Of a DNA stretch of 5,613 nucleotides, positions 1-5,613 are shown piece after piece; the stretch's first letter is position 1, and each line of letters begins with the position of its first letter. Location of the stretch: assembly GCA_900319595.1 (NCBI GenBank), contig ONOZ01000068.1:1-5613 (forward strand), written 5' to 3'. Origin of the DNA: an uncultured Bacteroidales bacterium (lineage in GTDB: Bacteria; Bacteroidota; Bacteroidia; Bacteroidales; P3). The position numbers were made by a program, and so were the translations under genes. The notes under the pieces are model-generated. The model was not told where the DNA came from and searched no databases. It saw only the letters and a list, made by a program, of their open reading frames with translations.

Positions 1-241
1 AAAAACAACCGGACTTAATGATATAGCACAGACTAATAGCATAAGTATATATCCTAACCCCGCAAGCGACAAAGTAACGATAGAGGGTAAAGGCGAAATA
101 GTTATTACTAATAGTTTAGGTCAGGTTGTAAAAGAAATAAAAGACAACAACTTATATAGAACACTTAATATAAAAGACTTTGAAAAAGGAGTGTATTATA
201 TAAAGGTAGGCAATACAACGCAGAAACTGGTTATAGAATAG
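1..241 (+). CDS. 3' end of a secreted protein with a type IX secretion sorting domain (5' truncated)
   Basis: An open frame enters from the left edge (first full codon at base 2) and gives 79 residues before the TAG stop at 239-241. The visible part reads as a type A Por/T9SS C-terminal sorting domain: a SISIYPNPASDKVTI start with the typical YPNP motif, then a short beta-rich segment with ITNSLGQVVKEI, and an ending FEKGVYYIKVGNTTQKLVIE that matches the usual 'G.Y.ikv......kliv' finish. In this family the domain directs a Sec-exported protein through the outer-membrane type IX translocon and is normally removed, leaving the cargo released or attached to the surface. The catalytic or adhesive part lies outside the window, so the actual function cannot be told. 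The gene converges on the TPR gene and ends at a shared hairpin terminator. Confidence 0.88.
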   Translation, partial: KTTGLNDIAQTNSISIYPNPASDKVTIEGKGEIVITNSLGQVVKEIKDNNLYRTLNIKDFEKGVYYIKVGNTTQKLVIE

Positions 242-264
242 TATTGCAATAATCAAAAAAAATG

Positions 265-303
265 AAAAGGGTGTGAAGAAGTAAAAAACTTCACATCTTT
301 TTT
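265..303. terminator. Bidirectional intrinsic terminator between convergent genes
   Basis: Bases 265-278 pair with 289-302 over 14 positions, two of them G-U, around a 10-nt A-rich loop; the core is TGTGAAG/CTTCACA at 272-278 and 289-295. On the + strand the stem runs into a T-tract at 298-303, which suits the sorting-domain gene ending at 241. On the minus strand it follows the TPR gene and leads into CCCTTTTCATTTTTTTT. The right arm overlaps the stop codon of the TPR gene at 302-304, so one compact element appears to serve both genes. Confidence 0.78.
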
Positions 304-1120
304 ATAATTCTTTCAATAGTTCTTTGGCTTGATTCTTTGCTTGGGTATTGCAGTTTTTAATAATATTCTCGTAATATGCCTTTGCCTTTTGCTTGTCTGC
401 TCGTTTCGCATAAATATTGGCAATATTAAATAATACAATATCATTATTTGGTGCAATTTGTTCTGCCGTTAAGAAAATTTCAAGGGCTTTTGAATCGTTG
501 TTTTCAAAAAAATAAGTTGCTCCTAAGTTATTTAATGCCTCCACATTTTGAGGATAATATTTCAAAACCTGTTCAGAAATCTTTCTTATACGCAAAATCA
601 TTAACGAATCTTCCAAAGAGTAGATTTCCCAATCTGTTTCGTCAAATAAATCGGCTTGATACTGCTGTATAACGTTCAAAAAGAAATCTTTATCTGCTTT
701 TTCGTTCGGATATATCCATTTGTTATCAATAATATAAGAATAGTCAATTGCAGAAATTATCTCTTTGGTCATATCGTCCCACATAGCCATCTGTTTTAAT
801 GCGAAAACTTTGCCTTGGCGTATATCTAAACGATTAGGATATTTGTCTATACCCTCATCAATTGCATCTAAACTTCTGCCAAGTTTCTCTATATCTAATT
901 TTCTCGTTTGTTCATCAACGCAAGAAGTTAAATAATAATTGAAATTTGCTATATAATAATCTGCACTTCTGTCGTTACTTTTTTCCCATAAAGACAAAAT
1001 TTCCTTTTGTTTGTCTGTGTTGCCGTCCCTTAACGCTTTTGTGAAATCTGCTTTGAAACTTTGTGCATTAAGCGACAATGTAAATAAGATTGTTGCTAAA
1101 AGGATTGATATTTTTCTCAT
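302..1120 (-). CDS. Exported tetratricopeptide-repeat protein
   Basis: The protein has 272 residues. Residues 1-20 form a Sec signal peptide: MRK, a hydrophobic core ISILLATILFTLSL, then NAQ-S, the cleavage region common in Bacteroidetes. No lipobox cysteine is present at the site, so it should be a soluble periplasmic or secreted protein rather than a lipoprotein. Two clear TPR units lie near the C terminus: about residues 193-226 (ALNNLGATYFFENNDSKALE) and 227-260 (FNIANIYAKRADKQKAKAYY). The helical middle (about 75-190) may hold degenerate repeats. TPRs are protein-interaction scaffolds, and no enzymatic motif is seen. The start is supported by the signal peptide and by a TAACTTTG promoter element about 30 bases upstream. 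It lies downstream of metK in the same direction but is separated from it by a terminator. The partner and role are unknown. Confidence 0.85.
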   Translation of the reverse strand: MRKISILLATILFTLSLNAQSFKADFTKALRDGNTDKQKEILSLWEKSNDRSADYYIANFNYYLTSCVDEQTRKLDIEKLGRSLDAIDEGIDKYPNRLDIRQGKVFALKQMAMWDDMTKEIISAIDYSYIIDNKWIYPNEKADKDFFLNVIQQYQADLFDETDWEIYSLEDSLMILRIRKISEQVLKYYPQNVEALNNLGATYFFENNDSKALEIFLTAEQIAPNNDIVLFNIANIYAKRADKQKAKAYYENIIKNCNTQAKNQAKELLKEL

Positions 1121-1149
1121 AATGATGTATTTTATTATAGATAACTCTG

Positions 1150-1182
1150 CAAAGTTACAATAAAAAAGAAAGAAAACGGCAA
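1150..1182 (-). promoter_or_regulatory. Candidate Bacteroidetes sigma promoter of the TPR gene
   Basis: On the minus strand TAACTTTG (1157-1150) matches the Bacteroidetes -7 consensus TAnnTTTG exactly. A TTG at 1182-1180 lies 22 bases upstream and could be the -33 element, although the spacing is at the long end. Transcription would start near 1143, giving a leader of about 20-25 bases before the ATG at 1120. The -33 candidate sits inside the metK terminator stem. Confidence 0.6.
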
Positions 1183-1205
1183 TTTTATTGAAAAATCGCC
1201 GTTTT
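1162..1205 (-). terminator. Intrinsic terminator of metK
   Basis: Downstream of the metK stop on the minus strand, AAAACGGC/GCCGTTTT arms (1173-1180 with 1198-1205) form 8 bp. After one A-C mismatch, five more A-T pairs (1182-1186 with 1192-1196) follow around a 5-nt loop. The minus-strand read then goes into TTTTCTTTCTTTTTT, a good U-rich tail. The stem begins 27 bases after the stop codon. The + strand also shows a T-run after the stem (1202-1207), but no + strand gene ends here. Confidence 0.8.
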
Positions 1206-1232
1206 TTGTTTTATTATATCTTAGGAAATAAA

Positions 1233-2474
1233 TTATAATTGAAATTCCTTTTTCAAAATATCAACATAATCTAACTTTTCCCAAGTATAAAACTCAACTT
1301 CTTTACTTATACGTTTGCTATTATCATAAACTTCCACTGCTTTTTTATACGGCGTTCTGCCAAAATGTCCATACGTTGCAGTAGGTAAGAAAATAGGATT
1401 TTTTAAACCAAATCTCTCTATGATAGCATACGGTCTAAGGTCAAAGATTTTAAGTAATTTTACTGCAATCTCACCTTCTGATAGGTTGGTATGATTAGTT
1501 CCAAAAGTATCTACATACAAGCCGACAGGTTCTGCAACACCTATTGCATAAGCCACTTGTACGGATACCTCATCACATAAACCTGCTGCCACCATATTTT
1601 TTGCTACATGACGCATTGCATACGCAGCACTCCTATCTACTTTACTTGAATCCTTGCCACTAAACGCCCCGCCACCATGTGAGCCTTTGCCTCCGTAAGT
1701 ATCAACAATAATTTTTCTGCCCGTTAATCCCGTATCGCCGTGAGGTCCTCCTATAACAAATTTTCCGGTAGGATTGACAAGCAAACGAAAATCTTTTTGA
1801 AACATTTGTTTGACTTCTGCTTTACGTTGCTTACTTGCTATACGTGGAAGAAGTATCAAACGAATATCTTTTTCAATCTGTTTTAAAGATACATCTTCAT
1901 CATGCTGAGTTGATACCACTATTGTATTGATGTTAGTAGGTATGTTATTGTCGTCATATTCTATTGTAACTTGACTTTTAGAATCTGGTCGCAAATAGGT
2001 CATCATCACACCTTCTTTTCGTATTTGTGCCAATTCATAAACAATCTGGTGAGCCAAAACTAATGGCAATGGCATATAATCCTCTGTATCTCTGCTGGCA
2101 TAACCAAACATCATACCTTGATCGCCAGCCCCTTGTTCTTGCGGAGATTTGCGATCTACGCCTTGATTGATGTCTGGGCTTTGTTCATGTATTGAAGACA
2201 AAACTCCACAACTATCAGCCGAGAATTGATATTCTCCTTTGGTATAACCAATATTGCGTATAACATTGCGAGCAACTGTTTGCACATCTACATAACTTTC
2301 GCTTTTAACTTCTCCACTCAGAACCACCATACCTGTTGTTACTAATGTTTCGCAAGCAACTCGTGAATTAGGGTCTTGTCTTAAAAACTCATCTAATAGA
2401 GCGTCTGAAATTTGGTCGGCAATTTTGTCTGGGTGTCCTTCTGATACCGACTCAGATGTAATAAATCTTGACAT
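1233..2474 (-). CDS. metK: S-adenosylmethionine synthetase (methionine adenosyltransferase)
   Basis: This cytosolic enzyme makes S-adenosylmethionine from methionine and ATP, releasing phosphate and diphosphate; SAM is the main methyl donor. The 413-residue protein shows the family signatures: N-terminal SESVSEGHPDKIADQISDA (residues 7-25, with the GHPDK ATP/Mg loop), the hallmark GAGDQGMMFGYA at 115-126, IGGPHGDTGLTGRK at 241-254 and the phosphate-binding glycine loop GGGAFSGKDSSKVDRSAAY at 267-285. All of these look intact. The length is somewhat above the E. coli enzyme (384), as is common in Bacteroidetes, with an extra segment around residues 195-230. The start gives the canonical MSRFITSESVSEGHPDK. 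AAGGAA abuts the ATG but is too close for a classic ribosome site. A SAM-II riboswitch lies in its leader, implying feedback by its own product, and a strong terminator follows it. Confidence 0.98.
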   Translation of the reverse strand: MSRFITSESVSEGHPDKIADQISDALLDEFLRQDPNSRVACETLVTTGMVVLSGEVKSESYVDVQTVARNVIRNIGYTKGEYQFSADSCGVLSSIHEQSPDINQGVDRKSPQEQGAGDQGMMFGYASRDTEDYMPLPLVLAHQIVYELAQIRKEGVMMTYLRPDSKSQVTIEYDDNNIPTNINTIVVSTQHDEDVSLKQIEKDIRLILLPRIASKQRKAEVKQMFQKDFRLLVNPTGKFVIGGPHGDTGLTGRKIIVDTYGGKGSHGGGAFSGKDSSKVDRSAAYAMRHVAKNMVAAGLCDEVSVQVAYAIGVAEPVGLYVDTFGTNHTNLSEGEIAVKLLKIFDLRPYAIIERFGLKNPIFLPTATYGHFGRTPYKKAVEVYDNSKRISKEVEFYTWEKLDYVDILKKEFQL

Positions 2475-2515
2475 TTCCTTTAACTGTTTTTAATTGTTTA
2501 TAACTAATAAAATCA

Positions 2516-2577
2516 GTGGAAAAAGAATTTGTTTGGATTTCTCCTACTAAAAGGATTCTGTATTTTAGCATTCTTTT
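2516..2577 (-). promoter_or_regulatory. Candidate anti-aptamer / expression platform of the metK leader
   Basis: Leader sequence after the riboswitch can pair with three aptamer segments in nested order. ATTCTTTT (2528-2521) complements AAAAGAAT (2577-2570) over 8 bp. The adjoining TCCAC (2520-2516) complements GTGGA (2609-2605), which is the 5' strand of P1. TTTTAG (2552-2547) complements CTAAAA (2568-2563), which is the conserved 3' aptamer segment. Forming these helices would exclude the SAM-bound pseudoknot. No U-tract follows, so simple intrinsic termination is unlikely. Control of translation or RNA stability is inferred only. The sequence is AT-rich, so some complementarity is expected by chance. 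Confidence 0.35.
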
Positions 2578-2610
2578 ATAGTGGTTGCAATCAGAACAAA
2601 TCTATCCACA
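2555..2610 (-). promoter_or_regulatory. SAM-II (SAM-alpha) riboswitch aptamer upstream of metK
   Basis: Read on the minus strand, the segment has the SAM-II order of elements: P1 5' strand GTGG (2609-2606), loop with AGATTTG (2603-2597), TTGCAA (2590-2585), P1 3' strand CCAC (2584-2581), A-rich connector TATAAAA (2580-2574) and GCTAAAA (2569-2563). The loop TTCTG (2596-2592) pairs perfectly with the tail CAGAA (2560-2556), giving the H-type pseudoknot that defines the class. GATTT, TTGCAA, ATAAA and GCTAAAA are the segments I recall as conserved in characterised SAM-II RNAs. It lies about 12 bases after a promoter element and 80 bases before the metK start. SAM-II RNAs bind S-adenosylmethionine and repress methionine/SAM genes, so feedback on metK is the expected role. 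The match was made from memory, without a covariance-model search. Confidence 0.85.
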
Positions 2611-2621
2611 CTTCCATATTG

Positions 2622-2629
2622 CAAAACTA
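2622..2629 (-). promoter_or_regulatory. metK promoter -7 element (TAnnTTTG)
   Basis: TAGTTTTG on the minus strand (2629-2622) matches the Bacteroidetes TAnnTTTG element exactly. The -33 element is weak: a TATG lies 21 bases upstream and no TTTG is found at normal spacing. Transcription would begin near 2615, placing the riboswitch at the very 5' end of a leader of about 140 bases. The position relative to the riboswitch is the best support for the call. The rest of the 296-bp gap (2475-2770) holds no open frame of note. Confidence 0.6.
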
Positions 2630-2717
2630 CAATATTATTTTTACATAGAACATAGTATTTGTAAAAAAAATTATTTTATTATTGTTTTTTGTGTAGTAAA
2701 ATTATAGACACTACATA

Positions 2718-2748
2718 CTAAAAATCGTTGATCATAAACTATTTTTAG
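2718..2748 (-). terminator. AT-rich hairpin after the glycosyltransferase gene, possible terminator
   Basis: CTAAAAAT (2718-2725) and ATTTTTAG (2741-2748) form a perfect 8-bp stem. One mismatch and GTT/AAC (2727-2729 with 2737-2739) follow, leaving a 7-nt loop. It begins 22 bases after the stop codon of the glycosyltransferase. The T-run of the minus strand is part of the 3' arm rather than following it, and the stem is nearly all A-T, so it is a weak terminator candidate. A second hairpin, TGTGTAGT/ACTACATA (2690-2697 with 2710-2717), lies next to it and has no U-tail on the minus strand. Confidence 0.35.
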
Positions 2749-2770
2749 ATGAATGCAATCTATTTTATTA

Positions 2771-4252
2771 TTATCGGTGATTAAAATTTTTATATGCGAT
2801 ATAAGGAAAATTTTTATTGTGATTATTTATTTTTCGCATTAAGTTATCTAAAAAACTTGGCTTTATAGTTGTATCATATTGTAAATTAGGGTAATATGCT
2901 TTCAATTTGCTGATTCTGTGAGAAGTATTCTTATCATCAAAGAACAACACGAAAGCAGGGGTGGAGAGAGTATCAAAATCCTTTGAGAATGTGTCCCAAT
3001 CATTCAAATTATATTGCGTACAGTAAGCGTTGGCGTATGTGCGAGGCATCATAATGCGGTCTTTCCCTTCGGAATTTTCTACAATGTAAGTGAAATTGTC
3101 CAAGTCATACTTACTAAAATGCACCATACTTTCCACTCTTGCCTTTTTAGAATAATGGACAGTTACCGGAACAAGTAGTATAGTATTCAATATTATAGAG
3201 ATTATGATACAGACTTTAATAATTCTTTTATACTTATATAATAAAGGTTGTTTATTGGCAAAGTCCCATAAACCAGTGATACCTAAAAAGATAACAAAAG
3301 GAATTATTGGAAAAATAAATCTTTCTTGCTTGTTTGGGAATATACTATGGAACAAAAAGAAACAAAAAGATGGCAAAAAAAGGAATAATCTCTTGTAACC
3401 GTAAAAGAACCCAAACATAAGTAATACACTAATTGGCGGAACTAACATACCTAATAACACACCAAAGTATTTGAAAAATCCACCTTGCGGGTAATCGCCA
3501 GCGTTGGTAAAGTTATATAAAATATATTCTTGCATTTCTGCAAACGGACGATGCCAAATAAAAATATCTGAAAGTTGTGTTAGACAGAAAACTATAAGTA
3601 ATGATATTGTCCAAATAATAGCATTTTTCCATTGTTTATATATTAGCATTGCCAATCCGAAACCTCCAATAAAAAATACAACTTGAAAACGAAACGCAAA
3701 GGCTAACCCCATCACTGCTCCGCTATAAATAATATCTTTTGTAAGAGGAGAAGAATTTCTTATATATAACCACGTTGCCCATAGCAAAAAAGGAATACAT
3801 GTTATTTCCACTAAATTTCTTACACTTAACCATGGCAAACACCATAACAAACAAAGAATCCAAGCAGAGATATTTGCAAGCTTTTTTTCGTTAGTTGAGC
3901 GAAATACAATTTTGTAGGAAAAATATATTGTCAAAAGAGAAAACAGTGCATGCACAAAACGAATGAAATACATCTGAATATCAAGATTTTCAATACCCAC
4001 AAACATCAAACCTTTGAACAAGAAGAACAACAAAAGCGGGTAGGTGAATGAATGCCCTTGTGGAATGGTTTGTAACCAACCTTGAAAATCCCAACCACTT
4101 GCCCAAGACCGTGAAGTTTCTATGATAAGGAAGTGATCATCATGCATTCCATATCCCTTTGCAAACAAAACGCTAAACATCCTTATAATAAAAGCAACCA
4201 AAATTATGATTGTCAATGGATATTTTTCATAATAATTCTTTAATGTGTTCAT
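2771..4252 (-). CDS. GT-C family membrane glycosyltransferase (GT22/Alg9-like or GT39-like)
   Basis: This 493-residue polytopic membrane protein has roughly ten hydrophobic helices between residues 12 and 365 and a C-terminal soluble part of about 125 residues. After the first helix (12-31) comes GYGMHDDHFLIIETSRSWA, placing an acidic pair (D38-D39) in the first external loop, where GT-C enzymes carry their catalytic or metal-binding acidic motif. At 307-316 NKQERFIFPI resembles the HKE-x-RF-x-x-P motif of the Alg9/PIG-type (GT22) mannosyltransferases, with Asn replacing the first His. Such enzymes use lipid-phosphate-linked sugars (polyprenyl or dolichyl phosphate) and act at the outer face of the inner membrane. 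The donor and acceptor cannot be told. It lies alone between rny and metK, after the rny terminator, and no clear TAnnTTTG promoter is visible in its 147-base upstream gap. The acidic pair and the HKE-like motif support GT-C over a transporter. Confidence 0.78.
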   Translation of the reverse strand: MNTLKNYYEKYPLTIIILVAFIIRMFSVLFAKGYGMHDDHFLIIETSRSWASGWDFQGWLQTIPQGHSFTYPLLLFFLFKGLMFVGIENLDIQMYFIRFVHALFSLLTIYFSYKIVFRSTNEKKLANISAWILCLLWCLPWLSVRNLVEITCIPFLLWATWLYIRNSSPLTKDIIYSGAVMGLAFAFRFQVVFFIGGFGLAMLIYKQWKNAIIWTISLLIVFCLTQLSDIFIWHRPFAEMQEYILYNFTNAGDYPQGGFFKYFGVLLGMLVPPISVLLMFGFFYGYKRLFLFLPSFCFFLFHSIFPNKQERFIFPIIPFVIFLGITGLWDFANKQPLLYKYKRIIKVCIIISIILNTILLVPVTVHYSKKARVESMVHFSKYDLDNFTYIVENSEGKDRIMMPRTYANAYCTQYNLNDWDTFSKDFDTLSTPAFVLFFDDKNTSHRISKLKAYYPNLQYDTTIKPSFLDNLMRKINNHNKNFPYIAYKNFNHR

Positions 4253-4336
4253 TTTGTGCAGTCTTTGAATCTTTGAGATTTACCCTATCTTGTATTTAAT
4301 TGATTATTAGCGATAAAGTAAAATTTCTATTTTGAT

Positions 4337-4373
4337 AAAAATGAGATACCGACAGTTTTGTAATCGGTATCTC
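4337..4373 (-). terminator. Intrinsic terminator of rny
   Basis: GAGATACCGA (4343-4352) and TCGGTATCTC (4364-4373) form a perfect 10-bp stem with an 11-nt loop. On the minus strand it is followed by ATTTTTATC (T-run at 4341-4337). It lies 26 bases after the rny stop codon and should separate rny from the glycosyltransferase gene downstream. Confidence 0.85.
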
Positions 4374-4399
4374 TACTTATCAACATTTTTTATACATAT

Positions 4400-5613
4400 C
4401 TATTTTGCATAATTTACAGCACGCGTTTCTCTAATTACGGTAACCTTTATCATACCAGGGAATACCATTTCCGTTTGTATCTTTTTAGATAAATCTAATG
4501 ATAGTTGATTAGCTTGAGTGTCGGAAATCTTGTCAGCTGCAACTATAACACGCAACTCTCTACCTGCTTGAATTGCATATGTTTTGACAACACCTTCGTA
4601 ACTCATAGCCATTTCTTCTAGTTTATTCAAACGGTTTATGTAAGCCTCTACAACCTCGCGTCTAGCACCTGGTCTTGCACCCGAAATAGCATCGCAAACT
4701 TGGACAATAGGAGCATAAAGACTCGTCATCTCCATTTCATCGTGGTGAGAACCAATGGCGTTGCAGATTTCTGCCTTTTCTTTGAATTTCTCAGCCAACT
4801 TCATACCGTGCAGTGCGTGTGGTAATTCAGGTTCATCGTCAGGTACTTTTCCTATATCATGCAACAATCCTGCACGTTTTGCTATTTTTGGATTTAAGCC
4901 CAATTCGGCAGCCATCGTTGCACATAAGTTTGCTACCTCACGTGAATGTTGCAAAAGATTTTGTCCGTAAGATGAACGGAATTTCATTTTGCCAACCATA
5001 CGCACTAACTCGTGATGCAAATTAACTATTCCCAAGTCAATACATGTACGTTTGCCGACTTCCATAACCTCTTGTTCAACTTGTTTCTTGGTCTTAGCCA
5101 CAACCTCTTCTATTCTCGCAGGGTGAATACGACCATCAGTTACTAATTTATGCAATGACAAACGAGCAATTTCTCTACGTATTGGGTCAAAACATGAAAG
5201 AAGTATAGCATCTGGCGAATCATCAATTATAACCTCTACACCTGTTAGATTTTCTAATGTACGTATGTTTCTTCCCTCGCGACCGATGATTCTACCTTTG
5301 ATTTCTTCGTTTTCCAAATTGAATACCGACACCGTGTTTTCAATAGCTGTTTCAGCCGCTGTGCGTTGAATGGACTCAATCACTACTTTTTTTGCTTGTT
5401 GATTAGCAGTCATTTTTGCCTCTTCAACAATCTCCATAATTTTGCTTGTAGCATCTGATTTAGCTTCTTCTGTCAATGTTTCAATTAGTTGACTTTTTGC
5501 TTCCTGAGCAGATAAACCGGCAATCTGTTCCAATTTTTTTATGCTTTCTTGATAAGCGTTTTCAACCTCTTGTTGTCTTACAACCAATTTGTCTGCTTGT
5601 TTTTTTAAAGTCT
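4400..5613 (-). CDS. rny: Ribonuclease Y (5' end beyond the right edge)
   Basis: This membrane-anchored endoribonuclease starts mRNA decay in many bacteria. The frame is open through the right edge, reading TLKKQADKLVVRQQEV at its start, so a TTG at 5587 is an internal leucine codon and not the start. The missing part should be the N-terminal membrane helix and the first coiled-coil section. About 404 residues are visible, against roughly 510-520 usual for the family. In order they show a charged coiled-coil region (to about 5330), a KH RNA-binding domain with GRIIGREGRNIR at 5296-5261, and an HD metal-dependent phosphohydrolase domain with LLHDIGK (His-Asp codons at 4861-4856) and SHHDE. The C terminus is the conserved VIRETRAVNYAK, ending in TAG at 4400. 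All key residues seen are intact. A strong terminator follows. Confidence 0.97.
   Translation of the reverse strand, partial: TLKKQADKLVVRQQEVENAYQESIKKLEQIAGLSAQEAKSQLIETLTEEAKSDATSKIMEIVEEAKMTANQQAKKVVIESIQRTAAETAIENTVSVFNLENEEIKGRIIGREGRNIRTLENLTGVEVIIDDSPDAILLSCFDPIRREIARLSLHKLVTDGRIHPARIEEVVAKTKKQVEQEVMEVGKRTCIDLGIVNLHHELVRMVGKMKFRSSYGQNLLQHSREVANLCATMAAELGLNPKIAKRAGLLHDIGKVPDDEPELPHALHGMKLAEKFKEKAEICNAIGSHHDEMEMTSLYAPIVQVCDAISGARPGARREVVEAYINRLNKLEEMAMSYEGVVKTYAIQAGRELRVIVAADKISDTQANQLSLDLSKKIQTEMVFPGMIKVTVIRETRAVNYAK

Noticed and set aside
448..672. Open frame of 74 codons on the + strand inside the TPR gene
   Set aside because: It is antisense to a well-supported exported TPR protein, has no recognisable domain and no promoter of its own.
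2475..2480. AAGGAA before the metK ATG as a Shine-Dalgarno site
   Set aside because: It directly touches the start codon, leaving no normal spacing, and genes of this phylum generally do not depend on such sites.
2662..2671. Minus-strand run of eight T as a terminator tail
   Set aside because: The preceding sequence is AATAATAAAATAA with no GC-containing stem directly before it; the nearest hairpin ends about 20 bases earlier.
3204..3686. Two + strand open frames (3204-3398 and 3504-3686)
   Set aside because: Both are antisense to the glycosyltransferase gene; their low-complexity Lys/Ile/Asn-rich content follows from the AT-rich complement of membrane-helix codons.
4253..4336. Promoter for the glycosyltransferase gene
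   Set aside because: No exact TAnnTTTG element is present; TACTTTAT is the nearest match and lacks the conserved final bases, so I do not call it.
4755..5025. Two overlapping + strand open frames opposite rny
   Set aside because: They are shadows of the conserved HD-domain coding region of rny and overlap each other in different frames.
5585..5587. TTG as the start codon of rny
   Set aside because: The frame stays open to the window edge with typical RNase Y coiled-coil residues upstream, and the family needs an N-terminal membrane helix that is not yet present.

Overview
The window looks like a chromosomal segment from a low-GC member of the Bacteroidetes (Bacteroidota). Three signs point there: a type A Por/type IX secretion sorting domain ends the gene at the left edge; the phylum's TAnnTTTG promoter element lies upstream of two genes; and the RNase Y and MetK proteins are of ordinary bacterial type in a very AT-rich background. 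Translation starts lack clear Shine-Dalgarno sites, which also fits the phylum.

Layout, left to right: the 3' end of a secreted or surface protein gene on the + strand (1-241); a bidirectional terminator (about 265-303); then four minus-strand genes. These are an exported TPR protein (302-1120), S-adenosylmethionine synthetase metK (1233-2474), a polytopic GT-C glycosyltransferase (2771-4252) and ribonuclease Y rny (4400 to beyond the right edge). Although the four point the same way, they look mostly like separate transcription units. A strong terminator follows rny, a strong terminator follows metK, a weaker AT-rich hairpin follows the glycosyltransferase, and metK and the TPR gene each have their own promoter candidate.

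The most interesting part is the 296-bp gap upstream of metK. Just downstream of a TAGTTTTG promoter element, the metK leader carries a sequence that matches the SAM-II (SAM-alpha) riboswitch in order and content: P1 GTGG/CCAC, the GATTT loop segment, TTGCAA, an A-rich connector, GCTAAAA, and a 5-bp pseudoknot TTCTG/CAGAA. This would let the product of MetK, SAM, repress its own synthesis. Downstream leader sequence is complementary to three separate parts of the aptamer and could form a nested alternative fold, a candidate expression platform.

No tRNA, rRNA, insertion sequence, CRISPR array or phage gene was seen. The remaining genes are housekeeping or envelope genes, and I see no multi-gene novel system.
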